Shown here: in pieces, positions 25,883 through 34,301 of the stretch | Layout: each line of letters begins with the position of its first letter | How positions within the stretch are numbered: the first letter of the stretch is position 1 | Assembly (NCBI GenBank): GCA_015234425.1 | Contig: JADGNE010000023.1 | Location: forward strand, 124,001-188,000 | Length of the DNA stretch: 64,000 bases | Direction: 5' to 3' | DNA from: Devosia sp. | Lineage (GTDB): Bacteria > Pseudomonadota > Alphaproteobacteria > Rhizobiales > Devosiaceae | The notes under the pieces: generated by a model | Seen by the model: only the letters and a program-made list of their open reading frames with translations | The model's database searches: none | What the model was told of the DNA's origin: nothing | Made by a program: the position numbers and the translations under genes

Positions 25883-25899
25883 CTGAAACAGAATTTCAG
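25883..25899. promoter_or_regulatory. Palindromic operator candidate in the divergent region
   Basis: The perfect inverted repeat CTGAAA-N5-TTTCAG lies in the 298-base gap between the importer operon (start 25806, - strand) and the rpiR gene (start 26105, + strand). GAAA-N5-TTTC-like palindromes are known targets of RpiR/MurR regulators, so the divergent regulator is the obvious candidate to bind it. The rest of the gap is AT-richer than its surroundings and holds no gene. Confidence 0.5.
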
Positions 25900-26104
25900 A
25901 GATATGCGTATACGACTTTAGTATTACAATGGGGGCGGATTTGATGCTTTTCGCGCGAAAAATAAGGGCTTATGCAGTATTTTGATTGTCTTGATGAGGG
26001 CTATTGGACCCGTCTTGTGAGGTCCGTGGGCAAATTCCACTTGCGAAACGGCCTTCATCCTGTAATTCAATTTCTTGCGAACCAGAGGGCAGGGCGCCAC
26101 GCGT

Positions 26105-27055
26105 ATGACCAAGTCTCCGCCAAACAACAGCCAGACCAGCGGGCAGTCCGATGTGATCGATATCGTCTCCCGCATGCAGCGCGTGGAGCCGCAATTGTCT
26201 CCCGCGGAACTGCAGGTGCTGAAAGCCGTTCGGACGGATTACGAGGCTACGACGCGCATGACGATTGCCGAACTGGCTGCTGCAGCGGAGGTCAGCCAGC
26301 CCACGGTGACGCGGTTCTGCCGGTCCATCGGGTGCGCCTCGTTCGCCGATTTCAAGATCAACCTGGCGACCACGCTGACGGTCGCTGCCGCCTATCTTCA
26401 GCCCGATCGCCAGTTCGACGACGACGCCGGCCAATTAGCGCAGTCGATCATGACGCGCGCGGTCAACGTCATGCGTGACGCGCTCAATGGCCTCGACACC
26501 GACGCGGTGGCCCGCGCCATCTCCGCCATTTCGCGGGCCCGGCGCGTGGATATTTACGGGCAGGGCGGTGGCTCGGCGAGCCTTGTGGAAGACGCAAAAC
26601 TGCGCCTTTTCCGCATGGGCGTCCCGGTCTCCGCTTATATCGATGGCCACCAGCAGCGTATGTCGGCGGCGACGCTCGGCAAGGATGATGTCGTGCTCGC
26701 CATCTCCAACAGTGGGCGCTCCAAGGCGGTCGCCGAGGCCCTGCAGATTGCGACCTCCTTCGGCGCGACAACGATCGCGTTGTCGCGGCCGGATACCCCT
26801 GTCGCTGAAGGCGCTGACATCCTCATTCCCATCGTCGTGGCCGAGGATGAGAACGTCTATTCCCCGACGCCGTCGCGCTATGCGCACATGCTGGCCATCG
26901 ACACGATTGCTGCCGGCGTCGCTGCAGAACGCGGCCCGGACGCGCGCGAAACCCTGCGCCGCGTGCGCTACACCGTGGCCAGTATCGGCATTGCCATTCC
27001 AGCGCCGGCGACTGACCCGACCATTCTGATGAAAACAATCAAACCCCACGAGTAA
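26105..27055 (+). CDS. RpiR/MurR family transcriptional regulator with SIS domain
   Basis: The 316-residue regulator has an N-terminal RpiR helix-turn-helix (MTIAELAAAAEVSQPTVTRF, near residues 48-67). A SIS phosphosugar-binding domain follows, seen in RVDIYGQGGGSASLVED and VLAISNSGRSKAVAEAL. Such regulators respond to sugar phosphates such as N-acetylmuramate- or glucosamine-6-phosphate. I chose the ATG at 26105 over one 30 bases upstream because the family's variable tail starts there. It lies five bases before a deacylase gene, in a unit with NagB- and NagA-like genes, and is divergent from the nine-gene operon, so it may control both. Confidence 0.84.
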   Translation: MTKSPPNNSQTSGQSDVIDIVSRMQRVEPQLSPAELQVLKAVRTDYEATTRMTIAELAAAAEVSQPTVTRFCRSIGCASFADFKINLATTLTVAAAYLQPDRQFDDDAGQLAQSIMTRAVNVMRDALNGLDTDAVARAISAISRARRVDIYGQGGGSASLVEDAKLRLFRMGVPVSAYIDGHQQRMSAATLGKDDVVLAISNSGRSKAVAEALQIATSFGATTIALSRPDTPVAEGADILIPIVVAEDENVYSPTPSRYAHMLAIDTIAAGVAAERGPDARETLRRVRYTVASIGIAIPAPATDPTILMKTIKPHE

Positions 27056-27059
27056 GGCC

Positions 27060-28520
27060 ATGTTTTCGCAACAGGATTCCAAACCCGATTGGGTGTTCCG
27101 CAATGCCCGGATCATCGACGGAACCGGCGCCCCGTCCTATCTAGGGGAGGTTGCAGTGCGAGGCGATGTCATTACCGCGGTGGGGCCCGTGGGCACGATC
27201 CTCGAGCAAGGGACCAATGAGATTGACCTGGCCGGCCTGGCGCTTGCGCCGGGCTTCATTGACGCCCATACGCACGATGATCGCATCGTGCTCGATGCAC
27301 CCGACATGCTGCCAAAAATCAGCCAGGGGGTTACCACCGTGGTGGTCGGGAACTGCGGTATCTCGCTTGTGCCGGTGCAGTTTTCGTCCGAGCCGCCGCC
27401 GCCGATGAACCTGCTCGGTAACGCCGCCTCATACCAGTTTCCAACTTTCGCTGACTACGCCGCGGCCATTGCCAGTGTAAAACCGGCGATCAATGTGGCG
27501 GCACTCATCGGCCACTCGGCGCTCCGCCTCGCCGTCATGCCTGACATTACCGTCAAGGCGACTGATGCCGAGATTGCGCGCATGGGCGATATGCTAACCG
27601 AAGCGATGGAAAACGGTGCCGTCGGCTGGTCGACAGGGCTCTTCTATCCGACCAACGCCGCGGCCGATGCCGACGAGGTGGCCGCGCTCGGCCGCTATGT
27701 GTCGGAACATGCCGGTGTCTATGCCACCCACATGCGCAATGAATTCGAAAATGTTCTCGAAAGCATCGACGAGTCGGTTGCAACGGCGAAAAACGCCGGG
27801 ACCCCGCTGATCATCTCGCACCACAAATGTGCCGGCGTCGAAAATTGGGGCCGCACCGAACAGACCTTGCCCAAGATCGCAGCGCTCGCCGAGGAGCATC
27901 CGATCAATTTCGACGTCTACCCCTATTCCGCGGGCTCCACCAATCTCCGGGCGGACCTGATGACGGACACCTATCCGATCATGATCTCCTGGTCGGAGCC
28001 CCATCCCGAGATGACGGGTCGCTATATCGTCGATATCGCGGATGAATGGGGGGTCGATATCCACACAGCTACGTCGAGGCTGCAGCCGGCTGGCGCCATC
28101 TATTTTCAGATGGATGAAGACGATGTGCGTCGCGTGCTGAGCTCGGACCTGTCAATGATCGGCTCGGATGGATTGCCGCACGACGTCCACCCCCATCCGC
28201 GCCTCTGGGGGACATTCCCCCGCGTGCTGGGCCATTACAGCCGTGATGTCGGGCTGTTCAACCTCGAGACCGCCGTTCACAAGATGACTGGCCTCACCGC
28301 AAAAGTGTTTGGCCTGACCCGCCGTGGCGAAATCGCCCCCGGCAAATTCGCCGACCTGGTCGCCTTTCACCCCGATACTGTCGGGGACCTCGCGACCTAC
28401 GAGAGCCCGCTGCAGCAATCGGTCGGCATCGACTGGGTCATGGTCAACGGCGCGCTCTCATTCTCCGCCAATGGTGCGCCAACCACTCGCGCCGGTCGCC
28501 TCGTCCATCGCGACAACTGA
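27060..28520 (+). CDS. N-acyl-D-amino-acid deacylase (amidohydrolase family 3)
   Basis: The 486-residue cytosolic metalloenzyme starts PDWVFRNARIIDGTGAPSYLG, the usual small beta domain. It then has the metal motif APGFIDAHTHDD, the VTTVVVGNCGIS strand and ATHMRNE with a further ligand. D-aminoacylases and N-acyl-D-glutamate deacylases remove acyl groups from D-amino acids, which come from peptidoglycan or other sources. It starts five bases after the rpiR gene. D-glutamate or D-lactyl-amino-sugar products would fit the NagAB-like neighbours, but specificity cannot be read directly. Confidence 0.83.
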   Translation: MFSQQDSKPDWVFRNARIIDGTGAPSYLGEVAVRGDVITAVGPVGTILEQGTNEIDLAGLALAPGFIDAHTHDDRIVLDAPDMLPKISQGVTTVVVGNCGISLVPVQFSSEPPPPMNLLGNAASYQFPTFADYAAAIASVKPAINVAALIGHSALRLAVMPDITVKATDAEIARMGDMLTEAMENGAVGWSTGLFYPTNAAADADEVAALGRYVSEHAGVYATHMRNEFENVLESIDESVATAKNAGTPLIISHHKCAGVENWGRTEQTLPKIAALAEEHPINFDVYPYSAGSTNLRADLMTDTYPIMISWSEPHPEMTGRYIVDIADEWGVDIHTATSRLQPAGAIYFQMDEDDVRRVLSSDLSMIGSDGLPHDVHPHPRLWGTFPRVLGHYSRDVGLFNLETAVHKMTGLTAKVFGLTRRGEIAPGKFADLVAFHPDTVGDLATYESPLQQSVGIDWVMVNGALSFSANGAPTTRAGRLVHRDN

Positions 28521-28640
28521 CACACAGGCCCGCGGGCAGGGCATGGTTATCGTATTGGTGTTCTTCACTTGCGTCGTTCACGGTAGGCTCTGCATGCTGC
28601 ACCGCAACTGCTATACCGCCTGACCCAAGGAAGACGCCTC

Positions 28641-29426
28641 GTGCCTAAATTTGCTGCCAACCTGTCCTTTCTCTACCAAGAGGTGCCCTTGCTCGAGCGG
28701 ATTGCCCGGGCGGCCGCTGATGGTTTTGGCGCCGTGGAATATGTGTCGCCCTACGAGCTCGACAAGAACGCCATCGCTGCGGCCCTCACGGACGCCGGCG
28801 TAGTACAGGCGCTGTTCAATCTGCCGGTCGGCGACTGGGCTGCGGGTGAACGTGGTCTCGGCTGTCTGCCGGATCGGATCGAAGAGTTTCGTCGCGGCGT
28901 CGATACGGCAATCGCCTACGCGCGGGCGCTGAACTGCCCGACAGTGAACTGTCTCGCTGGTCTTGCGCCGGAAGGTGTCGACACGGAAATTCTCGATCGC
29001 ACGCTGGCCAACAATCTCGCCTATGCTGCCCCGCGCCTCGCCGATGCGGGTATTGCCATGGTGACAGAGCCGATCAATCGCATCGACATGCCGAGTTACC
29101 ACGTGTCGACCACCGCCCATGCCGAGCGGATCATGGAGATGGCCGGAGTCGACAACCTCAAGATCCAGTACGATTTCTACCATATGCAGATTTCCCAGGG
29201 CGATCTGATGCGCACTTTCGAGCGCCTCTTCGATCGGATCGGTCACGTCCAGATTGCCGATAATCCCGGCCGCAACGAGCCCGGCACCGGCGAGATCAAT
29301 TACGGTTTCATCCTCGGCGAGCTCGACCGTCTCGGCTACTCAGGCTGGGTCGGCTGCGAATACAAGCCCAGGACGACGACGACCGAGGGACTTGGGTGGA
29401 TGGCCCCGTTCCGCGGGCGCGCCTGA
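28641..29426 (+). CDS. hyi: Hydroxypyruvate isomerase-like TIM-barrel protein
   Basis: The 261-residue protein has the Hyi start, MPKFAANLSFLYQEVPLLER. It has the metal-site glutamate in VTEPINRIDMP and a second in FYHMQISQGD...QIADNPGRNEPG. Hyi interconverts hydroxypyruvate and tartronate semialdehyde; related enzymes (OtnI) isomerise 2-oxo-tetronates and OtnI/Hyi are hard to separate by eye. The start is a GTG behind AAGGAAG. The 120-base gap before it may contain a secondary promoter. Confidence 0.78.
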   Translation: MPKFAANLSFLYQEVPLLERIARAAADGFGAVEYVSPYELDKNAIAAALTDAGVVQALFNLPVGDWAAGERGLGCLPDRIEEFRRGVDTAIAYARALNCPTVNCLAGLAPEGVDTEILDRTLANNLAYAAPRLADAGIAMVTEPINRIDMPSYHVSTTAHAERIMEMAGVDNLKIQYDFYHMQISQGDLMRTFERLFDRIGHVQIADNPGRNEPGTGEINYGFILGELDRLGYSGWVGCEYKPRTTTTEGLGWMAPFRGRA

Positions 29427-29532
29427 CTGACCCTTGCTATCGACGGCTAAGGCAGGGACCTGGCTCTCGATAGCTTTGCATCGGCGGCGCACATCAGACA
29501 GTGTGCGCAGTGAAGACTATCTGGAGGATGTC

Positions 29533-30267
29533 ATGGAGCTGGTGGTACACGAGAATGCAGGCCTTTTGGGCCGGCGTGCAGCCGAGATGGGGGCTGCGGC
29601 CATCGTCGAGGCAATCGCCAAAAAGGGCGGCGCCAGCGTCATTGTCGCGACTGGCGCCAGCCAGTTTGAAATGCTCGATGCACTCGTGCGCCACGACATC
29701 GAGTGGAGCAAGGTCACCGTGTTTCACCTCGACGAATATGTCGGGCTGCCGGAGGATCACAAGGCCAGTTTTCGCGGCTATCTCCGAAACCGTCTCGTCA
29801 ACCGTGTCGGCGCACTGAGGGAATTCGTAGCCGTCGATGGAGATGCCCCCGATCTCGACGCCGAGCTCGCCCGTCTCAATGATCGGCTGGTACTGGAGAC
29901 CATTGACGTCTGCTTTGCCGGTATCGGGGAAAACTGCCACCTGGCTTTCAACGACCCACCGGCCGATTTTACCACCGAGGCGCCCTATATAGTCGTGGAT
30001 CTCGACGAAGCCTGCCGCAAGCAGCAGCTGGGTGAGGGCTGGTTCGAAAGCCTCGATGCCGTCCCGCGACGGGCAATTTCGATGAGCATCCGCCAGATCA
30101 TGAAGTCGCAGAAAATCATTCTCTCTGTGCCTGACAAGCGGAAGGCCAAGGCGGTCCGTCAGGCGGTTGAGGAAGCGGTCTCGCCGCTCTATCCCGCCTC
30201 GATCCTGCAGCAGCACACCGATGCCACCCTCCATCTCGACACCGCCTCGGCGAGCGAACTGTCATGA
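29533..30267 (+). CDS. nagB: Glucosamine-6-phosphate deaminase/isomerase-like protein (NagB family)
   Basis: The 244-residue cytosolic enzyme converts glucosamine-6-phosphate to fructose-6-phosphate and ammonia in characterised relatives. It has the phosphate loop [11 protein letters not shown], the catalytic aspartate in FHLDEYVG and the [14 protein letters not shown] motif with the ring-opening histidine. In E. coli NagB the position before G-H is an Asp; here it is Asn, as in some homologues, so activity may differ. I chose the ATG at 29533 because CTGGAGG is five bases upstream; a 33-residue extension from 29434 lacks homology. It overlaps nagA by four bases. Confidence 0.78.
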   Translation: MELVVHENAGLLGRRAAEMGAAAIVEAIAKKGGASVIVATGASQFEMLDALVRHDIEWSKVTVFHLDEYVGLPEDHKASFRGYLRNRLVNRVGALREFVAVDGDAPDLDAELARLNDRLVLETIDVCFAGIGENCHLAFNDPPADFTTEAPYIVVDLDEACRKQQLGEGWFESLDAVPRRAISMSIRQIMKSQKIILSVPDKRKAKAVRQAVEEAVSPLYPASILQQHTDATLHLDTASASELS

Positions 30268-31268
30268 TCAGCGAAGGCCTGTTCGATCTTCAGGTCAACG
30301 GCTATGCAGGCATTGATTTCAATGATCCGGCGCTCACCGCGGCGCAACTGGACCATGCTCTGGAGGCCATGCTGGCCTCGGGCGTGACGCAGTGCCTGCC
30401 GACGATCATTACGGCGCTTCCGCAGCAATTGTCGGAGCGTCTCGTCGCGCTCGATCGCGCAGTGCGCACCAGCCGCCTCGGCCCGCGCATGGTGCCGGGC
30501 TATCATCTCGAGGGGCCGTTTCTCCTCGCACAGCCTGGTTACTCCGGCTGTCATCCCGAACGCGCCATGGTCGATCCGGACGTGGCCCTGCTGGACGTCC
30601 TGGAGGAGGGGCTCAGCCGCCCCATCCTGCTGATCACGTTCGCGCCCGAACGCAGCGGCGCCCTCCATTTTATTGCCGAGATGACTCGGCGCGGCAAGAC
30701 CATCTCCATCGGCCACTCGGCCGCCGGTTTCGACGCCGTGCGCGTCGCGGCAGACATGGGGGTGACCCTCTCCACCCATCTTGGCAATGGTCTGCCCCAC
30801 CAGCTCCCCAAGCTGGAGAACACGCTCGTCGCGCAGCTGTCCGAACCGCGTCTCGCCGCATGCCTCATCGCTGACGGGCACCATATGTCGCCGCAGGCGC
30901 TCGCAGCGTTGATCCGGCTGAAGGGGCCCGACAAGTGCATCCTCGTCACAGACGCGGTGTTGGGTGCCGCCGCACCGCCGGGCGTCTACAGCTTTGCCGG
31001 TATGCAGATTGAGCGCACGAGAGAGGGCGCAATGGTCCAGCCGGGGCGGGTCAATCTGGCCGGCTCGGCGCTCTGCCTGGATGCCGCGGTGCGCAACACC
31101 ATCAACTGGACAGGGCTGCCACCTGAGACCGTCGTGGCAATGGCCGCCACTGCGCCGCGCAAGGCAATCGCAAAAAGCCTCAGCCATCACGGCATCAGGC
31201 TTGATCCTGGAACACTGCGGTGGAGCTCCGACCTTCAACCGACGCTTGAGGGCATTGGCGCGTGCTAG
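30264..31268 (+). CDS. nagA: N-acetylglucosamine-6-phosphate deacetylase-like protein (NagA family)
   Basis: The 334-residue amidohydrolase starts [16 protein letters not shown], the NagA signature near the N-terminus, and has [15 protein letters not shown], the metal-binding glutamate segment. GHSAAGFDA and THLGNGLPH supply histidines, and VTDAVLGAA the catalytic aspartate. It removes acetate from GlcNAc-6-phosphate, feeding NagB. The N-terminal beta domain is short compared with the usual ~380 residues, so it is a compact member. It overlaps nagB by four bases and ends four bases into the convergent DeoR gene. Confidence 0.82.
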   Translation: MISEGLFDLQVNGYAGIDFNDPALTAAQLDHALEAMLASGVTQCLPTIITALPQQLSERLVALDRAVRTSRLGPRMVPGYHLEGPFLLAQPGYSGCHPERAMVDPDVALLDVLEEGLSRPILLITFAPERSGALHFIAEMTRRGKTISIGHSAAGFDAVRVAADMGVTLSTHLGNGLPHQLPKLENTLVAQLSEPRLAACLIADGHHMSPQALAALIRLKGPDKCILVTDAVLGAAAPPGVYSFAGMQIERTREGAMVQPGRVNLAGSALCLDAAVRNTINWTGLPPETVVAMAATAPRKAIAKSLSHHGIRLDPGTLRWSSDLQPTLEGIGAC

Positions 31269-32083
31269 CTGATCGCGATCACCCGGGTTGAACCGAGTAC
31301 GGCCGCGTCTTCGAACCGGGGGCGGGGGTCGCCATTGGTGATCAGCACGTCGATGTCAGCCATGCTGGTCACGACATGCGGCGCGCGGCGCCCGAACTTT
31401 TCCTCATGCGCCACAAGGATGATCTTTCGCGACAGCGGCAGGATTGAGCGGACGAGATCGACCTCCAGGGGATCGAATTCCTGCACCGTACCATCGCGGT
31501 CGATCGCGCTGGTGCCGATCACTGCCAGGTCAAATTTGAACCGATGCCGGCTCTCGTCCGCCAGTGTCAGCACCGAGGAGTCCTTGTTGCGCACATAGCC
31601 GCCATAGACATAGACGGTGGCGTCGGTCTTGAGCGCGCAGGAATGGGCCACCTCAAGATTGGGTGTCGCGATCAGCACGCCCGGATGGCGCGTCAGCACT
31701 TCGTGCAGGCTGTCGAATGTCGTGCCGAGGCCAACAAAGATCGTGGCGCCCGGGGCGATGAATTCCTCGAGCGCCAGAACCAACCGGCGTTTCATCGACT
31801 TCTGGCTGGCATTGCGTTCGTCATGGGTGTGCTGGGCCACGCCTGGCGAGGCGAAGGCGCCGCCAAAGCCCTTCTGCAGCAGCCCCTGCGTTTCGAGCGT
31901 GCGCAGATCGCGGCGGATGGTCTGGTAGGTCACGTCGAAACGCGCTGCAAGCTCGGCAACTGAGGCAGCGCCATTGGTGCGCACTGCCTCGAGAATGGCC
32001 TGCCGCCGCTCACCGGCACGGCCGGTCTCCAGCATCTGGGCCTCTGGACGTCGGGTCTGCCGTGGCTTGGTGTCTCCACTCAT
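31265..32083 (-). CDS. DeoR/GlpR family transcriptional repressor
   Basis: The 272-residue regulator has a DeoR helix-turn-helix (VAELAARFDVTYQTIRRDLR, near residues 40-60). A C-terminal DeoRC sensor domain follows, with IFVGLGTTF and YGGYVRNKDSS, which in relatives binds phosphorylated sugars. Its start overlaps the stop of the PP2C-like gene, so it is the last gene of a - strand unit with a binding protein. It may regulate that unit and the divergent importer genes rather than the convergent nagA. Confidence 0.83.
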   Translation of the reverse strand: MSGDTKPRQTRRPEAQMLETGRAGERRQAILEAVRTNGAASVAELAARFDVTYQTIRRDLRTLETQGLLQKGFGGAFASPGVAQHTHDERNASQKSMKRRLVLALEEFIAPGATIFVGLGTTFDSLHEVLTRHPGVLIATPNLEVAHSCALKTDATVYVYGGYVRNKDSSVLTLADESRHRFKFDLAVIGTSAIDRDGTVQEFDPLEVDLVRSILPLSRKIILVAHEEKFGRRAPHVVTSMADIDVLITNGDPRPRFEDAAVLGSTRVIAIS

Positions 32084-33096
32084 TTGAAGCGGACGCCCAG
32101 ATAGGTACGGTCGTCGGTAAGTTGGGTTGGGGTCGTGCCCTTGGTGCTCATAAATCGCCCGATCTTGTGGAAGTCCTCGGTCTCGACTTCCTGAAATGCG
32201 GTTTCCCAGGATTCCACGCCAAATACCGCTCCGGGCTTGAAATAGCCATCGGAGAAGAGCTCGATTGTCTCGATCCCTTCGATCGAATAGCTGCGGGTCT
32301 CGATATATCGTTTGGGCACGGCGAAACCGTCGATGCAGCCATAGCCGAGCACCGGCTCAGTCACATTCTGGAACTTGCCCTGACCGTGGGAAATGCCGCC
32401 CCGGATCAGGGTCAGGATTTCGTCTTCCGGCACGCTCGGCAGATGCGCCCGACACGCGGTCAGCGCCTTGGCCTCAATAGCAGCATTGGTTGTAGGCTCG
32501 GCGGTGGGACTGTCTGCCGGCTGGTTCTGCGTGCCCTGCCACGTCATTGATGTCGCGAGACGATCGGCTTCCTCGGCCGGCTTGCCCTGCGCCTCGAAAT
32601 AGCGCCAGGTCTCGCGGCGCAGAATGGCGGTGATGTCGTCGAGCGGCTTCAGCACCTGCAGCGTGTCTGTGCCGTTGATGCGAATGCCGCTGTCGCCGAC
32701 GGCAATCACCTCGAGCCGGTCGCCGATGATCAGTGCGGCCACCACTGTGCAGCCACCCCGCAATTTCCAGTCGGCTTCAACCGCTGCAAGCGCGCCATTT
32801 TCCTCGTAGCCAGCGTGGATGGCTTTGCCGAGATAAGCGACGAAATGCTCGCCGCCCTGAAACTGCAGCTCGGGCTGGTCGCTCCGGCCCTGCGCGAGCA
32901 TAAAGGTCTCGATGGCCCGCTGGACGGTTTGCGAGGCGAACTGCCCCGAGAGCATTCCGCCATAGCGCGTACCGTTGCGGTCGGTTACGCCGTCGATGAC
33001 GGCGTAACCGCGGTTTGGCAGGACCACGAGACTATCTTCGTTGGTCTCTGGATGGCCGAACTTCTTGCCCAGCGAGAATGCTTCAAGATGCCTCAT
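32080..33096 (-). CDS. PP2C-like protein phosphatase domain protein
   Basis: The 338-residue protein has the order of PPM/PP2C motifs. NEDSLVV near residue 19 and AVIDGVTD near residue 32 give the first metal aspartates. GGCTVVAALI...VIAVGDSGI lies near residues 115-138, LFSDGYF near 280, and a final DDRTYLGVR supplies the last aspartate. It lacks membrane helices and is probably a cytosolic, metal-dependent Ser/Thr phosphatase-like enzyme. It lies between a binding-protein gene and a DeoR gene on the - strand, an unusual partner for an importer; it might act on small phosphorylated molecules. Confidence 0.68.
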   Translation of the reverse strand: MRHLEAFSLGKKFGHPETNEDSLVVLPNRGYAVIDGVTDRNGTRYGGMLSGQFASQTVQRAIETFMLAQGRSDQPELQFQGGEHFVAYLGKAIHAGYEENGALAAVEADWKLRGGCTVVAALIIGDRLEVIAVGDSGIRINGTDTLQVLKPLDDITAILRRETWRYFEAQGKPAEEADRLATSMTWQGTQNQPADSPTAEPTTNAAIEAKALTACRAHLPSVPEDEILTLIRGGISHGQGKFQNVTEPVLGYGCIDGFAVPKRYIETRSYSIEGIETIELFSDGYFKPGAVFGVESWETAFQEVETEDFHKIGRFMSTKGTTPTQLTDDRTYLGVRFK

Positions 33097-33184
33097 GAGG
33101 TCCTGCTTAATGGCAATCCACCGGCCTTGAGAGACGGCGGACTGCCCTATGTCCTTGCGTTATCGCGTGTTGTTCAGGAGGCGC

Positions 33185-34177
33185 TTACTCGCCGATTGCC
33201 GTGCGCCACTCGCCCAGCACAGCCTCGGCGCCGCCGAAGTCGCTCAGCGGCTTGACGTTGACGAGGGTGAGGTCGGCAAGGTTAGGCGTGCCGGCGGGAC
33301 CAGCAACGTCGAGACGCACGGAGCGGCGGCCGATATCCATCGCCAGCTTTTCCTGGGTGGATTTTGACATGGCCCAGTCGATGAAGGCCTTGCCGCCTTC
33401 CGGGTTCGGGCTGCCCTTGACGAGGGCGACGCCGTCCGGAGTAGCCGCAGTGCCGTCGGTCAGGTGGACGATCGAGATCGGTGCGCCGCCCTGGACATAT
33501 TCGAGCGCGTTGTCTTCGAGCGTCAGGCCCATCGACGTTTCGCCATCGGCTACAAAGCGCGGCACCGCACCCGAGCTGTCGGCAAAGACGAAGTTCTTGG
33601 CGATCTCGGCATATTTGGCCCAGCCTTCGTCACCGAAAACGGTGAGCACGGTCTGCAGCTGCTGCATGGCCGAGCCCGAACCATCGGCGCGTGCCGAAGC
33701 GATCTGTCCAGTCCATTTCGGATCAGCAAGATCGGCCCAGGTCTTGGGGGCTTCCTCGAGCGGCTGCAGGTCGGTGTTGACCGCCAGCACGTAAACAACG
33801 GCGGTGTACGGGGTCCAGGCGTCGTCCTTGATGAACTGCGGATCGATCTGATCGAATTCGGGTGGGGTGTAGGGCTCGAGCAGGTCGCGCAGCTCGGTCA
33901 GCTGGCTGCCGGAGATCGACCAGATCACATCAGCGGCCGGCGCGCCGGACTCGGCCTGAACGCGCTTGGCAATGTCGCCCGAGCCGAGCTTGACCACTTC
34001 GGCCTTGAGGCCAGTTTCCTGCTCGAAAATCGGCAGCAGCGTATCAACGATAGACGACTTGTGCGCGGTGTAGATCACCACCGAACCGTCCTGCGCCACG
34101 GCCAGCGACGTCATGCTGGTGGACGCGATCAGTGCGGCGGCGGACAGCGCCAAAAATGTCCGTTTGCGAATATTCAT
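33185..34177 (-). CDS. FbpA/AfuA-type ABC transporter binding protein 1
   Basis: The 330-residue precursor has a Sec signal (RTFLALSAAALIAS, cleavage near LAVAQ, residue 28). The mature part begins VVIYTAHKSSIVDTLLPIFE, typical of family 1/ferric-type binding proteins. The adjacent tyrosine pair that binds iron in FbpA is not evident in the C-terminal half, so an organic anion such as a phosphonate or phosphate ester is more plausible. It is divergent from an ATPase-permease pair 124 bases away, which it presumably serves. Confidence 0.8.
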   Translation of the reverse strand: MNIRKRTFLALSAAALIASTSMTSLAVAQDGSVVIYTAHKSSIVDTLLPIFEQETGLKAEVVKLGSGDIAKRVQAESGAPAADVIWSISGSQLTELRDLLEPYTPPEFDQIDPQFIKDDAWTPYTAVVYVLAVNTDLQPLEEAPKTWADLADPKWTGQIASARADGSGSAMQQLQTVLTVFGDEGWAKYAEIAKNFVFADSSGAVPRFVADGETSMGLTLEDNALEYVQGGAPISIVHLTDGTAATPDGVALVKGSPNPEGGKAFIDWAMSKSTQEKLAMDIGRRSVRLDVAGPAGTPNLADLTLVNVKPLSDFGGAEAVLGEWRTAIGE

Positions 34178-34301
34178 GTGAGTCCTCCCTTTCGAATTTG
34201 ATCATTCATAGATCTTCCTGATCCTGAACCACGCTAAAATATGTTGCAATACGAAAGTTTGTCGGCTTCATATTGACGTCAGGGAAGAGGGAGAAGCCTG
34301 C

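Noticed and set aside
34266..34284. Pho-box-like repeat in the divergent region before the first FbpC-type gene
   Set aside because: GCTTCAT and ACGTCAG are eleven bases apart, but there is no good consensus half-site and no third unit.
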